Assembly (NCBI GenBank): GCA_036365515.1
Contig: CM070873.1
Span: 216,179,376-216,243,375, forward strand
DNA: 64,000 nucleotides
From: Torymus aiolomorphi
Lineage: Eukaryota; Arthropoda; Insecta; Hymenoptera; Torymidae
Direction of reading: 5' to 3'
The position numbers and the translations under genes were made by a program. Below the pieces are notes generated by a model that saw only the letters and a program-made list of their open reading frames with translations, was not told where the DNA came from and ran no database searches. Shown here one piece after another: positions 35,687 through 46,406 of this stretch; position 1 is the stretch's first letter; each line of letters starts with the position of its first letter.

Positions 35687-36600
35687 TTTCTACCAGGGAT
35701 AGTTTACATTATCAGAAAAAGGGTCAATAAGATAAAACTGATGGTGCTTGATATCAGTATAGGTGCTTCCAGAAAAGCTCTTTGAAATTCATTTCTCACA
35801 GGTTGTGGACTTTCCTTCTAAAATGTAAAAGTTTTTAACTTAATTAGATTTAATTAAATTTCAAACGTCGGCCGAAACCTCTTTGACAAGAGAAATAAGT
35901 TACAAATTCATGAATTATGTCAAGCTTAATACAAAATATGTAAATATTTTAATTTTATAAGTTGTTATACTCAAAAAATAGTATTTGGAAGTATATTTAA
36001 GAACTAGAATATAGTAATAATTTAATGTCAAAATAGTATTATTGAAATAAATTAACGCGAATAAATATTTCACTTTTAAAATAATTGAAAACATTAAAAT
36101 TTCATTTTTATAAATACAATTTTTTCATGCAGATATTATTAAAAACATTCTATTACTCATGAATTTTGATGTTTATATCCTTGGATATACTGAGTCATTG
36201 CACCATGTCTTTATATCCTTGAATATTCTACTTTAGACAAAACGGTAGTGCTATATATAAAATGTACTGAATTGAATAGAACTGAGTGCACGAAATTGCA
36301 GCTAAATGTAGCAATGTGCCTATCTGAATCATCCTTGCCTCTATATAACTGGCATGCAGAAACCGGAAATTATTGTGATTAATGCTGTGCAGGATATGGT
36401 GCATAAACTCGTTCTTTTATCGCTCTATCTCGAGTCACTGTTTATAAAATTATAGTTTAGCTGTTTTCGTACATAACATGAACATAAAATGATTTCTGCT
36501 TTTGTTATAGTATAATATAAAAATAGTTGAAATAACTTGAAGGCATGTTTATACAACACCAGTTTCTGAAATGCACAAATGCCTTTGACGTATATGATTT
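35687..36600. other. AT-rich DNA, possible intron
   Basis: No exon or element is recognised. Two short TATATCCTTG.ATAT phrases occur at about 36176 and 36212. Confidence 0.4.
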
Positions 36601-36808
36601 GAATCGATCATGCGTGAAAATTGACTGTGCCGTCGACCACTATATATAACCGTCATAAGCAATTCTTTCTGACAAATCGCTAGTGAACTTTAATCTTTAA
36701 ATTGATAAATATTAAATAAATTTCGAAAGAATGTTATAAGGAATATATTTGGGGGAACGATAAAATTAGAGGGTTTGGCAAAAGTAAAAAGTGAATCGTA
36801 ATTTGCAG
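36601..36808 (+). promoter_or_regulatory. Possible alternative promoter or intron 3' end before the coding exon
   Basis: CTATATATAACC at about 36641 is a TATA-like box, followed by pyrimidine-rich sequence about 30 bp downstream. It could start a short transcript including the next exon. The segment also ends in TCGTAATTTGCAG, an acceptable splice acceptor. The acceptor reading fits the gene model better. The TATA reading is a weak alternative. Confidence 0.3.
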
Positions 36809-37208
36809 AAGCAGCAGAAGGAGGCGAGGCTGGATCACCTGCGTGGAATGGCATCTGGCGCCAAGCGACTGGTGCAGTCGCTTCGTGGTCGTAGCGGCGG
36901 CGGGGGCGGCTCCGGGCGCTCGCACGACTCGCACGGTGGCGGGGGTGGCGGCGACAGCGGGGCCGGCGGCGCCGCCTCGAGCACCAGCGCTACTCGGCTC
37001 TTCCACTATGACAGCGGCCAGGAGCTCGACGAGATCTCGGTCATCGCGCGGGGCTCGGAGGACCTCGCCACCCCGACGACGCCCTATCACTGCGGCAGCG
37101 TCGGTGTCGCCGGCGGGGTCAGGTACGGCAGCGGCCAAACCCTCTACAGTATCGCCGGTTCGGTGCCGCCTGCGCCCGCCGCCCCTCACCCCAGGCTCGC
37201 TGCTGCCG
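36809..37208 (+). CDS. Coding exon of an unrecognised host gene (Gly/Ser-rich, basic start)
   Basis: The exon is bounded by TTTGCAG (ending at 36808) and GTGAGT (starting at 37209). It is 400 bp long, so it leaves a partial codon at its 3' end. The frame begins KQQKEARLDHLRG, then MASGAKRLVQSLRGRS, followed by a glycine-rich linker with SHDSHG. A more ordinary segment comes next (RLFHYDSGQELDEIS, then SEDLATPTTPYHCGS), and a Ser/Pro/Ala-rich end (TLYSIAGSVPPAP). Strong third-position GC and lack of stops contrast sharply with the AT-rich flanks, which supports coding. If the upstream exon is purely 5' UTR, translation could start at the ATG at 36848 (context GGAATGG). No membrane segment or catalytic motif is seen. 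I cannot name the family. It looks like a disordered N-terminal region of a signalling or cytoskeletal protein, but that is a guess from composition. Confidence 0.65.
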
Positions 37209-37951
37209 GTGAGTTCACACACTTTCTCCCTATCAGTCTTTCTTTATACATCCCAAACGCGTAGAGATTTGTCTCATAACTATATACTCGTGTAATTAAC
37301 AGTACATCTTATTATTCAACTATTGTTACGCTCGAAAATGCGAAGAAAGTATTAAAAAAATGTAATTCCCACCGACAGAATATTAGTCGTTCTTTAGCAG
37401 ATGTTTAACATTACTGTGGTCCAAATTCTGCGCGTACTTTAGGAAGTATGCCGCTTTGATATTGAATACTGCCGGAAAGCATCGGCTGAAACTTTGATTA
37501 ATTTCGTTAGAAATCAGACTAACTTTCTTCACTTGTCGATAACTTTTTGCTTGACAACTCTATTGATTCATTAGAAATTACCCATTCAAAAGCTTTCTAC
37601 ATATTTCTTACTTGTAAATTATACTTGAAATGAAGATTTTTAATTTTCCCTACTATATATCGATAACTGACAAGGAGGGTCTTTCGCTAAGGAGCGTGTT
37701 TAATGGGTGCTTCTTTAGGTCCCCAATATTGTTAGCCTCCAATATATACATATATTATTTCTTGAAAAATAATCTAATCTAATAATAAGTCCAAATTAAA
37801 GATTAACTAATCAATTTATAGGTAAAAACTATATCAAATTTGCTTATATATAATGGATTCAGAAATTTTAAGAAATTTAAAAAGCTGTATGTCACACAAT
37901 CCAGTGTGTGGTTAATCGTATTCACGATTGCACTCCCCATTGCAGTAATTA
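37209..37951. other. AT-rich DNA after the exon, presumed intron
   Basis: Starts with the GTGAGT donor. No further exon was identified before the palindrome. Confidence 0.45.
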
Positions 37952-38310
37952 AAGAAATAATTTAGTCAATTCTGACAAGATCCGTTGGGAGCAAGCGTAA
38001 AAATTCAAAACTACAAAGGTGTTGTGTAGTCCAATGCGACGTTTCGTCGACGGGTTTGTCGACCTCTTCAGGCTTTATTATCACGTAGCGATTAGTCAAG
38101 TGATGATCACTTGACTAATCGCTACGTGATAATAAAGTAATAATTAGTCAAGTGATGATCACTTGACTAATCGCTACGTGATAATAAAGCCTGAAGAGGT
38201 CGACAAACCCGTCGACGAAACGTCGCATTGGACTACACAACACCTTTGTAGTTTTGAATTTTTACGCTTGCTCCCAACGGATCTTGTCAGAATTGACTAA
38301 ATTATTTCTT
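37952..38310. repeat. 359-bp near-perfect palindrome with two facing hammerhead-like motifs
   Basis: The left arm (AAGAAATAATTTAGTCAATT onward) and the right arm ending AATTGACTAAATTATTTCTT are exact inverted copies as far as I can follow. The centre contains the palindromic CAAGTGATGATCACTTG twice in tandem. Each arm carries CTGAAGA, GTCGAC, a 6-nt loop, GTCGAC and GAAAC. On the plus strand this runs 38191-38221 and on the minus strand 38071-38041. Penelope-like elements are known to have terminal repeats carrying hammerhead motifs and to form inverted arrangements. I infer two inverted terminal fragments. A palindromic assembly or library artefact must be excluded. Confidence 0.7.
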
Positions 38311-38311
38311 C

Positions 38312-38490
38312 TATAGCACTGCGTGGCATAAATCCGCATTTATGTCACGCCTATCCGTGACATAAGTAGTCCATTATTGCACCGTGCTTATAACCCTCGC
38401 TGACGCTCGGGCCATACTGCACGGCGCAAAAATGGAGTGCTAAGGGCACGGATAGGCGTGACATGGCGGATTTATGCAATCAGAGCTATA
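38312..38490. mobile_element. Hairpin element A, TATAGC ends
   Basis: Left GGCATAAATCCGC...GTCACGCCTATCCGTG is mirrored by CACGGATAGGCGTGACAT...GCGGATTTATGC. The tip carries CCCTCGCTGACGCTCGGGCC. It shares the TATA at its right end with hairpin element B. Non-coding. Confidence 0.65.
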
Positions 38491-38622
38491 AAATAATGTA
38501 CGATACACGTGTCATAAGTCGTTCTTTATGGCACGGCGTTAAGCGCACTCGCTACGCTCGGCCGCTTATACACGCCGTGCCGTAAAGTACGACTTATGCC
38601 ACTAGTATCGTAATGTACTATA
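38487..38622. mobile_element. Hairpin element B
   Basis: GTCATAAGTCGTTCTTTATG and GGCACGGCG at the left are mirrored by CGCCGTGCCGTAAAGTACGA and CTTATGCC at the right. The tip is GCGCACTCGCTACGCTCGGC. End sequence and tip resemble element A, so both belong to one hairpin family placed back to back. Confidence 0.65.
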
Positions 38623-38927
38623 ATTGTATGTCACACATGTTGCTTAAATTTTCGAGATTAATATTAAATAACTTTGCCAAATCTTCGTCTACCTACATAT
38701 TTTTTCATTGATTCTCTTTCCTGGTAGTTTCTAGAGTATATACCTATACATTTTCTTACCGGCTAAAATAGGCTGGAAGTATAAAAATTCTGCAAACATA
38801 CAAAATAAAATCGCGTTATCCCATAAGGCTTTACAGCAATTATGTAACCTCAAAACTCGATTTTTATTAATGTCGCACTCGTTTATTTCTTCGTCAAGCT
38901 ACCCTGAAATTTCGCACAGAGATTCTA
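38623..38927. other. AT-rich spacer
   Basis: Nothing recognised. Confidence 0.5.
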
Positions 38928-39430
38928 CACTGAGAAAAATGATGTATTAAAAATTACTATAATATGTAGGAACGTGGGGACAAATCTCAAATACTGAAAT
39001 TATTACTATATTTTCCCTTCTTAAAAAAGTGATGAGCGGCCATGTTGAAGCATCTAAAGGCTTGATTTTGATTGGTCGATAAGAAGGCGTGAGAAATTTA
39101 CTGTTTGGAATTTAATGTTTGAATTTTTTAAATGGAATTTTTACATTCAGTGTAGTATAAAAATGATTAAGTTCTGACTTTGAAAAAATACTTAAATAAG
39201 TTAAAAGTAAAACACAATGAAGATAGCATGCATAACGTCAAAACCAGAAAAGTACGCGCGAAGCGCGTTTGAATATCGCTTGTGTAGTAAAAATTACTAT
39301 GTACATAATTTTTATTATGTATATATCAATTTTTACTATAAAATATAGTAAAAATGTTGGTATTTGAGATTTAGTTGGCCCCACGTTCCTATATATTATA
39401 GTAATTTTAAATACGTCATTTCTCTCAGTG
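38928..39430. mobile_element. MITE with CACTGAGAAAAATG ends, TA flanks, 503 bp
   Basis: The left terminal repeat CACTGAGAAAAATGATGTAT and right, read on the minus strand, CACTGAGAGAAATGACGTAT continue matching for about 70 bp, through ATTACTATAATATGTAGGAA and GAACGTGGGG. TA flanks both ends. A diverged relative of the interior (AAGCATCTAAAGGCTTGATT) occurs at about 51885. No transposase. Confidence 0.85.
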
Positions 39431-39432
39431 TA

Positions 39433-39639
39433 ATAATCATTATTCATCACGTATTTAAATTTTATTCAAAAATATTGGTTTTAATTCTGCAAAAGACCCT
39501 CCTTAACTAATTTGATCATACTAAACTGTTAAATGGGCACGTTCTTCTCGTTTGTGTTTAACTCGGACGATCCCTAAATCATTAAAAATTTTAATTTTAT
39601 AAACGTTGAAGATAAAATGCGAGTGTAAAGCAATCTCAC
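39433..39639. other. AT-rich spacer
   Basis: Contains AAAGACCCTCCTTAACTAAT. The phrase AAGACCCTCC also appears at about 4591, and in inverted form near 37676. No feature is assigned. Confidence 0.4.
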
Positions 39640-40330
39640 GTCTCATAAAAAAATGTCGGGAAATTCGATGCAGCGTTGCGCGCGATTTTTATATTTTTAT
39701 TATACACCGCAGCGGCAACTCTCCCTCCTCCTTGTGCTTTCTTGGCCGCACTTTGCGCGTAGACGAACACCTCGCTTGCATAGACTTGCGCGCATGCTCG
39801 TGGCACACAAAGGCGCATGCGGAGATAGGCGAGGGGAGGGCGCGAGGTATCTCTTTCTCGCAACGCGCCCTCGCGACCGTAAAATACGACGCTGCTCCCT
39901 TTATTTATTACTCGGAGTAAAGTTCCGATACGGGATTCTTCATCCTCGAGACTTTGCTCGGGGCTTCCGCTTGCGCGTTTTATGTTGGGGAGAGGGGTCG
40001 TGTACGAGTGCTTATTTTGCCGATGATTTACGTGGAATGGGGAATTTCCGGATAAAAAAGAGGAGCCGCCTCCGCGCTATAATGCTGCCTCTGAGTATGC
40101 ACGGTGTGGCGCTTGCGCCTGCGCCTTGGAACGAGTGGATGAAATTTATTACGATATTTTCCATCGAAGCCCTCGTACAAGTGGGCCACTGCATTTTCCT
40201 CGTTTCCCTCAAGCTGTGATTCATACTTTTTATTATAATGCGCTCTAGCTTTTTTACCAGCGAACAGACAGGCACGCTTCGCTTTTCCGACTCCTCGGTC
40301 GCTGATTTTTTAGGCTTTGCTCAATTGACA
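39640..40330. other. GC-rich island with an unassigned 188-codon open frame
   Basis: Plus strand 39653-40219 is open for 188 codons from an ATG, the longest frame outside transposons and microsatellites. The product is Arg/Leu-rich without low-complexity repeats, but shows no motif I recognise. The minus strand is also open for 75-87 codons over parts of it. Absence of stops is expected in a GC-rich island, so coding is not established. It may equally be regulatory DNA or a noncoding exon. Confidence 0.3.
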
Positions 40331-40729
40331 GCCGAAGATTTTCTGTTAGAGGGTCTTTTATGATTTTTACTTATTCTATTAATTTTCACATCGTTCTAGA
40401 GAGATATAAAAGAACCATACTACTGTCAAATTTTTAGTCTCCATAAAATTATATTAATCATAACTATAATTTACTGGTTACAAAATGTATGAAAACTCAA
40501 AGTACAATATTTTGGTTATATTTTGTAGATTTTGTCAATAAACGTTTAATTCTGTATACTTTTATTTTGTTTAACTATATTGCAAACGAATTTCGCTTAT
40601 CATATATCATTTTTGGCAGCCACAAAAAGTTTGCAAAACCACAAATGTATAAATCAAACAACACTGATAAAACCTCAAAGCGTCCTTTTAAATACGCCAA
40701 TGAAAAGGCCATTTATCACAAAAGCCACA
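40331..40729. other. AT-rich spacer
   Basis: A 112-codon frame at 40489-40827 lacks recognisable features. Confidence 0.4.
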
Positions 40730-41360
40730 TGAACGATCAGTTCTCTCTCTCTCTCTCTTTCATGCGCGCGCTCGCTCGCTTGCATGGTTCCACTCGATTT
40801 ATAATAATTTTCCACACTGTGCGCTGAAAAGCGGCAATTATCGCGAGTCAGTCGCGCTGACCTGATTATTTATTTCGCTTAGCTCGCCCTGCGCGTACGC
40901 GCCGAGCGAAAGTCAAAAGAGCTCGGCGCGCTTTGTGAGCTTTATTTTTGTCACCACAAAAAGGGGGAGGGGGTGTAAGTGAGGCTCTACAGCACGCCCC
41001 AGCATCGAGCATATTGTCGTTCGGGCTGGTGTTCGCGCTCCTGTGCGACGCGGTTCTTTTCTTCACCTCTTGCTAAAGCGAGACGAGTGGAGGAAGAGGA
41101 AGGAAGTCGAAAAGACGCATATAGGAGGGGAGCGCGGCGAGAATGAGGTTGCGGGCGTGCGTGCGTGCCTGCGACCGCGGAATTGGGAGCTGAACGACGC
41201 ATGCGTGTGTGAGATACACGCATGCATGCGTGTGCGAGTGTGTGCGTACGTGAAAAATAGATTTAACAAAATGAAATGAGATGAAATGAAGAGAAAGGGA
41301 GCGTTTTCTCTCTATAGGAATGAAGGAAACGTGGGGGAGATCTAGGGGAAGTAGCGTTTT
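40730..41360. other. GC-rich island, unassigned
   Basis: Begins with a short CT repeat, then CG-rich sequence including GCGCGCTCGCTCGCTTGC and a CGTGCGTGCGTGCC run. Short overlapping frames on both strands have no motif. Possible promoter. Confidence 0.3.
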
Positions 41361-41996
41361 CGGATACACCGGAGGTGGCGTTTTTCACGCTTGTACTTAT
41401 CGTAAATTTTTTTAAGCATCGTCGAAATTATCTAGATCTACATTACTGTCATGTTCTTTGGCTTACCTCGAGGTTTACCTACGCGTTTATTGGAAAAATG
41501 TACATACGCGTTACTCCTGATCAGTCGCGGAACTCGTCTACTAAACGTATATTCTCTTGGCGATTTGGCTTGTTCATTATCTGTTTTTCCTAGAGTTTCG
41601 CCTGTCCTAACCAGAATCTCGCATAACCCGATAATCTCGAATAATCTGCCCCACAACGAAGTTTATAATTGAATGAGTTTCGGATTTAATCTTTAAATAC
41701 GATCTGATATGGGCCTTGAAACATTATAAATGAGACAATTTTCGTTCTAGTTGTTCCATATTTATATTTCATGTATATATAATACTAAAATATTGGCTTT
41801 TTTTAAATAAATGTGATAAAAATGCTTCGCTAATGTATAGACTTTGAGAAAAAACATTAAACGTTTGCGACGTCTAACGAAAGCTTGGAAAAATCAGCTT
41901 GTCGAACTAAATAGGTATATAATTCAAGGCGGTACTTTGAGCCAAGTAATTTTTAATGCAGAAAGCAGTAGAGCTTGAAATTTTTTACCTCGCTGT
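41361..41996. other. Mostly AT-rich spacer
   Basis: No feature supported. Confidence 0.45.
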
Positions 41997-42040
41997 GGAA
42001 AGCCTCTCTCTCTCTTTCTCTCTCGCTCTCTCTCTTTCGA
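41997..42040 (+). repeat. Imperfect (CT)n microsatellite
   Basis: CTCTCTCTCTCTTTCTCTCT-like repeat of about 40 bp at the edge of a GC-richer segment. Confidence 0.9.
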
Positions 42041-42281
42041 CCTATACATAACAATCCTGAGCATGAAGTATTCCGTAAGCGCATTTCCCTTTGGCACAGC
42101 GAGAATACGACCAGCGTTTTTCCGGCTGCGGTCAGCGACCGCTTGCAAGTTTCACGCGGTAGCAGCAACTCCATTCGGGTATCCCGTCACACGGCTATAT
42201 TGTTGCGCTCGTGCGTAGTGGAATGGTGGCATTGCGCGTTGGAGGCGGCGACGTCGACGTCTGACGGACGTTATTGCCGTA

Positions 42282-42552
42282 CACTGAAAAAAATTTGGCA
42301 CTCCAGCTGACCCGATGAGTACATACGCTATGCCGAAAGTAGGGTCGAATGTTGTACCGCGGTTCGGCACATCTCCTGCCCCGTACTGGTACAGCTCCTG
42401 TCCCGTAAAAGTATCGTGCGCCCCGTACTGGCACAGCTCCTGTCCCGTTCGGGACAAACGCTGTGCCAAAAGTGGGTGGTTTTACACACGCAGCGAAGGG
42501 GGCGCTGACGAACTGTGATGGAAACAGACGCCGTGCCAAATTTTTTTCAGTG
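42282..42552. mobile_element. MITE with CACTGAAAAAAATTTGGCAC ends, copy 1 (271 bp)
   Basis: Both ends carry CACTGAAAAAAATTTGGCAC in inverted orientation and are flanked by TA. A second copy in opposite orientation lies at 61138-61366. Copy 1 is 42 bp longer because a CCCCGTACTGG.ACAGCTCC unit is duplicated in tandem (about 42377 and 42421). Internal CCGTTCGGGACA gives a strong small hairpin. Non-coding. Confidence 0.9.
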
Positions 42553-42554
42553 TA

Positions 42555-43190
42555 GGTATACGTCGCGCCACGTAGCTCTCCACTGTGCACCTTCTCAGTA
42601 CCTAAGCAACGCCTTGACTCTTATAATGTGGACTCGGACTTTTTTTTAAATGACAACAAACGATTACAGGTTTACTTAAAAAGCTAATGCGATCTAAAAA
42701 TATAAAGAATCTATGTAAGTACAACGTGTCATAAAGATTCGTTCGACGATGACAAGATTTTTTTTAGTAATTATTCGCTCGCAGATAGTTTTATAATTAT
42801 AGTACTTTAAAGTAATTCATAGCTTTGATAATAGTAATAAAATTTATTGAGGTCTATAACAACTTTTCGAACTGTAAATTAAAGGAACAAAATTAAAAAA
42901 TCACGTGTAACTTTAAATTACGCACTGATTTCAAAATTATAAAATGTAATGTATAGAAAAAATACATAAAAATTTTAAAAATATGTATAATAATATCAAA
43001 ATGTACTTGCAATATTTTAAAAATAAACTAAACATTTTTCTATATAAACTATTTGAAAAACGAATCGTATGAGAAATTAATAGCTAAAATCGATCCAATC
43101 AAACATGAGATATAAAAACATAATATTAAGGCCATGTGAAACCGTGAATTTCAATATTTTTTAAATCAACATTCAAGCGTTTATTCGGAA
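42555..43190. other. AT-rich stretch, nothing recognised
   Basis: No feature supported. Confidence 0.45.
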
Positions 43191-43540
43191 AACAAATTTT
43201 GTCAAGCGCTCCGTACACATAAACACTATATTCAGGAATTTTTTTGAGTGATTTTCTATTAGCATTTTCGTTAGATATGCTCGTTTGAAAAGTAGGTCAA
43301 TTGCAGATTCCTACTTACCGACAGTACGGTTTTTATTTAATTAAATAAATTCTCATAATTTTTTTTGGAAAAACACGTTTGTCAAGCGCTCCGTATATGT
43401 TAATACTATACTCAGATTTTATTTTGGATGATTCTATTGGTATTTTCATGAGATGTACTCGTTTAAAAATTAAGTCGGTATTTAACATCACCTTAAAAAT
43501 AATCATATAAATTCGAATATTTTTGAAATTTGTGAACGGT
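43190..43540 (+). repeat. Imperfect tandem duplication, 180-bp step
   Basis: GTCAAGCGCTCCGTACA at 43201 recurs as GTCAAGCGCTCCGTATA at 43381. The following 80 bp also match with changes (ACTATA.TCAG.TTTTTTT.GATGATT, then TTTTCNTNAGATNTNCTCGTTT). The unit is AT-rich and non-coding. Confidence 0.7.
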
Positions 43541-44939
43541 CTCTTATGGGAATTGACTGGATCCTACACAGTAAAAAACCTACCTCTGTATGCAAATTTT
43601 CATGTAGATTGGTTGATTTTACTGCCATATTGCTTGACAGTGAAAATGCATTTTCTTTACATAATTTTTATTCCTAAACAAATGTAGATATCTTCCTGAA
43701 ATTTTAATAGATTAAAGTAAATTATAGTTTTATGAACTGATAAAAGATTCAGGAGAATTGTTAAATATTTTTTGAGGAATAAGTTATAGAAAAAATTGTA
43801 CTTTTTTCTTCATAATAAATCACAAATAATAGACATTTTCGTTAACAAAAAAGAAATAACAATAAATAAATGGATATAATCAAAGGCTTTTTCCATGCTC
43901 TTTCACTGAATTCAAAAATATTACCTTTATCCTATAAAAGAAGAAAAACTAAAATTTGAAAATATGTTGACTTTAAAACAGAAGAAAATAAACCGATTTA
44001 AAAACAAGTTTTGTGGTTTAATAATTTTTCGAAAACAATAAAGAGAATAAGCTTTGTCCAGTGAAAATCGACCAAAACGACTATCAGATATAAGATGTAG
44101 TATATACATACGAGCGTACAGTATCCCGAGAAAATTTCTAAAAAATACAGGATTTTTGTACTTACCAAAAATTTATATAAATGTTTTAAAGTTTTTTAAA
44201 GTAAAAAATTTGTTTACCGTTTTAAAGCTTTTGTTTGAGTGAGCAAAATAGGTTCCTTAAATTAATTTGGTTTTTGTCATAAAAGCAAGCATTGCTTATA
44301 TTTCATATATGCAAGCGTTCTTTACCAAAAATATAACCATGTTTTTCGTGGACTCTAAATGGCTAACTTTTTGTGCATAGAGTGGTAAGGAGAAAATTAA
44401 CCGATATGTACAGTTTTTAACTGCCTGTGCATACACATATATACGAATAGGTGCGGTGCGTGCAGTTGACGGGTTGTTAGAAAGGTGGATTTTTTATCTT
44501 CACCAGTCGCACCTAACGTGGAGAGAGGAAAAAGCATCACTGCATTTTTTTCTGCGCAACACGACTGATGGAAAAGTTCTTGATTAACAAACTTCTCGAA
44601 AAAAGTTGGAGTTCAAGAAAAATGAAATATTTAGATGTGAACAATCGTGTTTATCAAGTAAATAACGATTTTAAAATAAATTATATATTGAATTATGATG
44701 ACGTTTTTATTTATTTCGTTAAATGAGGCTTAAAGTTTTAGTTATTAAAATTTACAGTAAACATCCTTTAATGCCAATTAATTATTATTTAACTTTAAAT
44801 ATTGCGGATTCTACAATTGAAAAACCTAATTAAAATGAAGTGTTTTTACTATTACTGTAGGAACATATAAACTTTTTATTGTAATTTATTATTTTTGTAG
44901 AAGAGTTCAGAATTTCAATAATTCATCAACGGCCGAATG
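43541..44939. other. Long AT-rich stretch, nothing recognised
   Basis: No gene, RNA or clear element boundary. Short frames (60-62 codons) at 43927-44242 have no motif. Confidence 0.45.
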
Positions 44940-45312
44940 AAAAAAGTTATTGCTGTGAAGAAAAATAAAATGCCGTGGCATCATTTAGTAAGAAAATATT
45001 GATCCATCGGTGGAATCCCAAGTCGCTCCGTACACAAATAGCCAGAAAGTTCGACAGGCGAGCACTAGGGGAGTGGCAAAAATGCCTGGCACTTAAAGTC
45101 GGGCTGGTCCCATAGGTATTGAGGCGCGGATGTTGGTTTTCTCGAGGCGCGCGGTGTCTTACCAATTAACGCCGGTAAATCCCAAACGGCTACCGTGGAG
45201 AACGAATGGAGAGTTGGAGAGAGTGTAAAATAATTAAATTCGCTCGCTTTGACGAAACTTGTATTCAAGTTGCTGTCAGTGTGGTATGCATACACACACT
45301 ATGGCATTCCGC
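44940..45312. other. GC-rich island, unassigned
   Basis: About 300 bp of raised GC including GAGGCGCGCGGTGTC. No domain. Possible regulatory sequence. Confidence 0.3.
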
Positions 45313-45366
45313 CGCCTCTCTCTCTCTCTCTCTCTCCCTCTCTCTTCTCCCTCTCTCTTTCTCTCT
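45313..45366 (+). repeat. (CT)n microsatellite, imperfect
   Basis: CT dinucleotide repeat of about 50 bp with CCCTCTCTC interruptions. Confidence 0.95.
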
Positions 45367-45782
45367 GGTTTTACTATTATCTATAACTATTGAATTTAAT
45401 ATTTTTGTGTAAAATCAAATCATGTCAAGTAATGGCCAAAAACGAATTATCTTTTTATATTTTCATCTATTTTTCGCTGTTGTATTACAAAATTGGCTCA
45501 TAGCCAAAATGTTTAGTAAAAAAAAGATATCTTTTAATTACACTCAGAAAAAAAATTGTGTAATTTTTATAACTTTTATAGGAAAATTTACTATACTCGA
45601 GCGGAATCTCACCAGAAGATGTCAGTTTAATAGTTTTTATAAAACAATATAGTAATTTTTAGATTTTCTCGAAAATTTTCAGAAAAAAATTTTTTTCACC
45701 GATTTTATTCGTTTTATTAAGAACTTATTAAGAAGAAACAAATATGATTAAATAATATTAAATTTAACCGATGAAAAACATC

Positions 45783-45812
45783 TTGCCGGAATGGGGAATC
45801 GAACCTGCCCGA
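45783..45812 (-). pseudogene. 3' half (B box) of a split tRNA-like sequence
   Basis: On the minus strand it reads GCAGGTTCGATTCCCCATTC followed by CGGCA, a good B box and acceptor-like end. The matching 5' half is at about 48600-48645, separated by the inserted 2.8-kb element. Confidence 0.6.
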
Positions 45813-46406
45813 CCAGAAATAAAATCAGTATAAAATAAGGCCTTGATCAAGATCTTGATTGTACTGATCCAGTCCTGATCAAGATACTGATCAATACCGG
45901 ATCAAGGTGGTGACGTTTTTCTAGTCAAGCCCGGATTTGACAAATGAAAATCTGTCATAGATTCAAATTAGACTAACCTCTTATACTTATAGAAAAATAT
46001 TATCTGCTGTTAAAATTTAATTTTTATATCGTGCGGTAGGGATTAAAATGTTTTTATTAACAATGTTACATGCAGGTCATTTTTTTAAACTATTTTATAC
46101 AGTATTCAGATGTTGGATTTTTAGTGAAATCATTTACATACCTTACGTCATTAACTTTGTACATAATAATTAAGCTATTACTAATTAATCGTGGTTATCA
46201 AACATTTTTGCAGTTTAACAACCTATAATAGAGTATAAAAAAAATATATCTAGACACAAATATGGAAAGTTCTATGTTACACTTATAGGTAAATATGCCT
46301 AATCTGTTTTACGACTTTTTTGGTTTAGTAAAATGTTGCATAACACTAGTTATTGATTTTAAAGACAGTACACCGAAAGAAAATGCCCTTTTTTAATACA
46401 GTATAT

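Noticed and set aside
37952..38310. CRISPR-like or phage attachment interpretation of the inverted and tandem repeats
   Set aside because: The repeats are palindromic arms with one duplication, not regularly spaced direct repeats with unique spacers. The context is eukaryotic.
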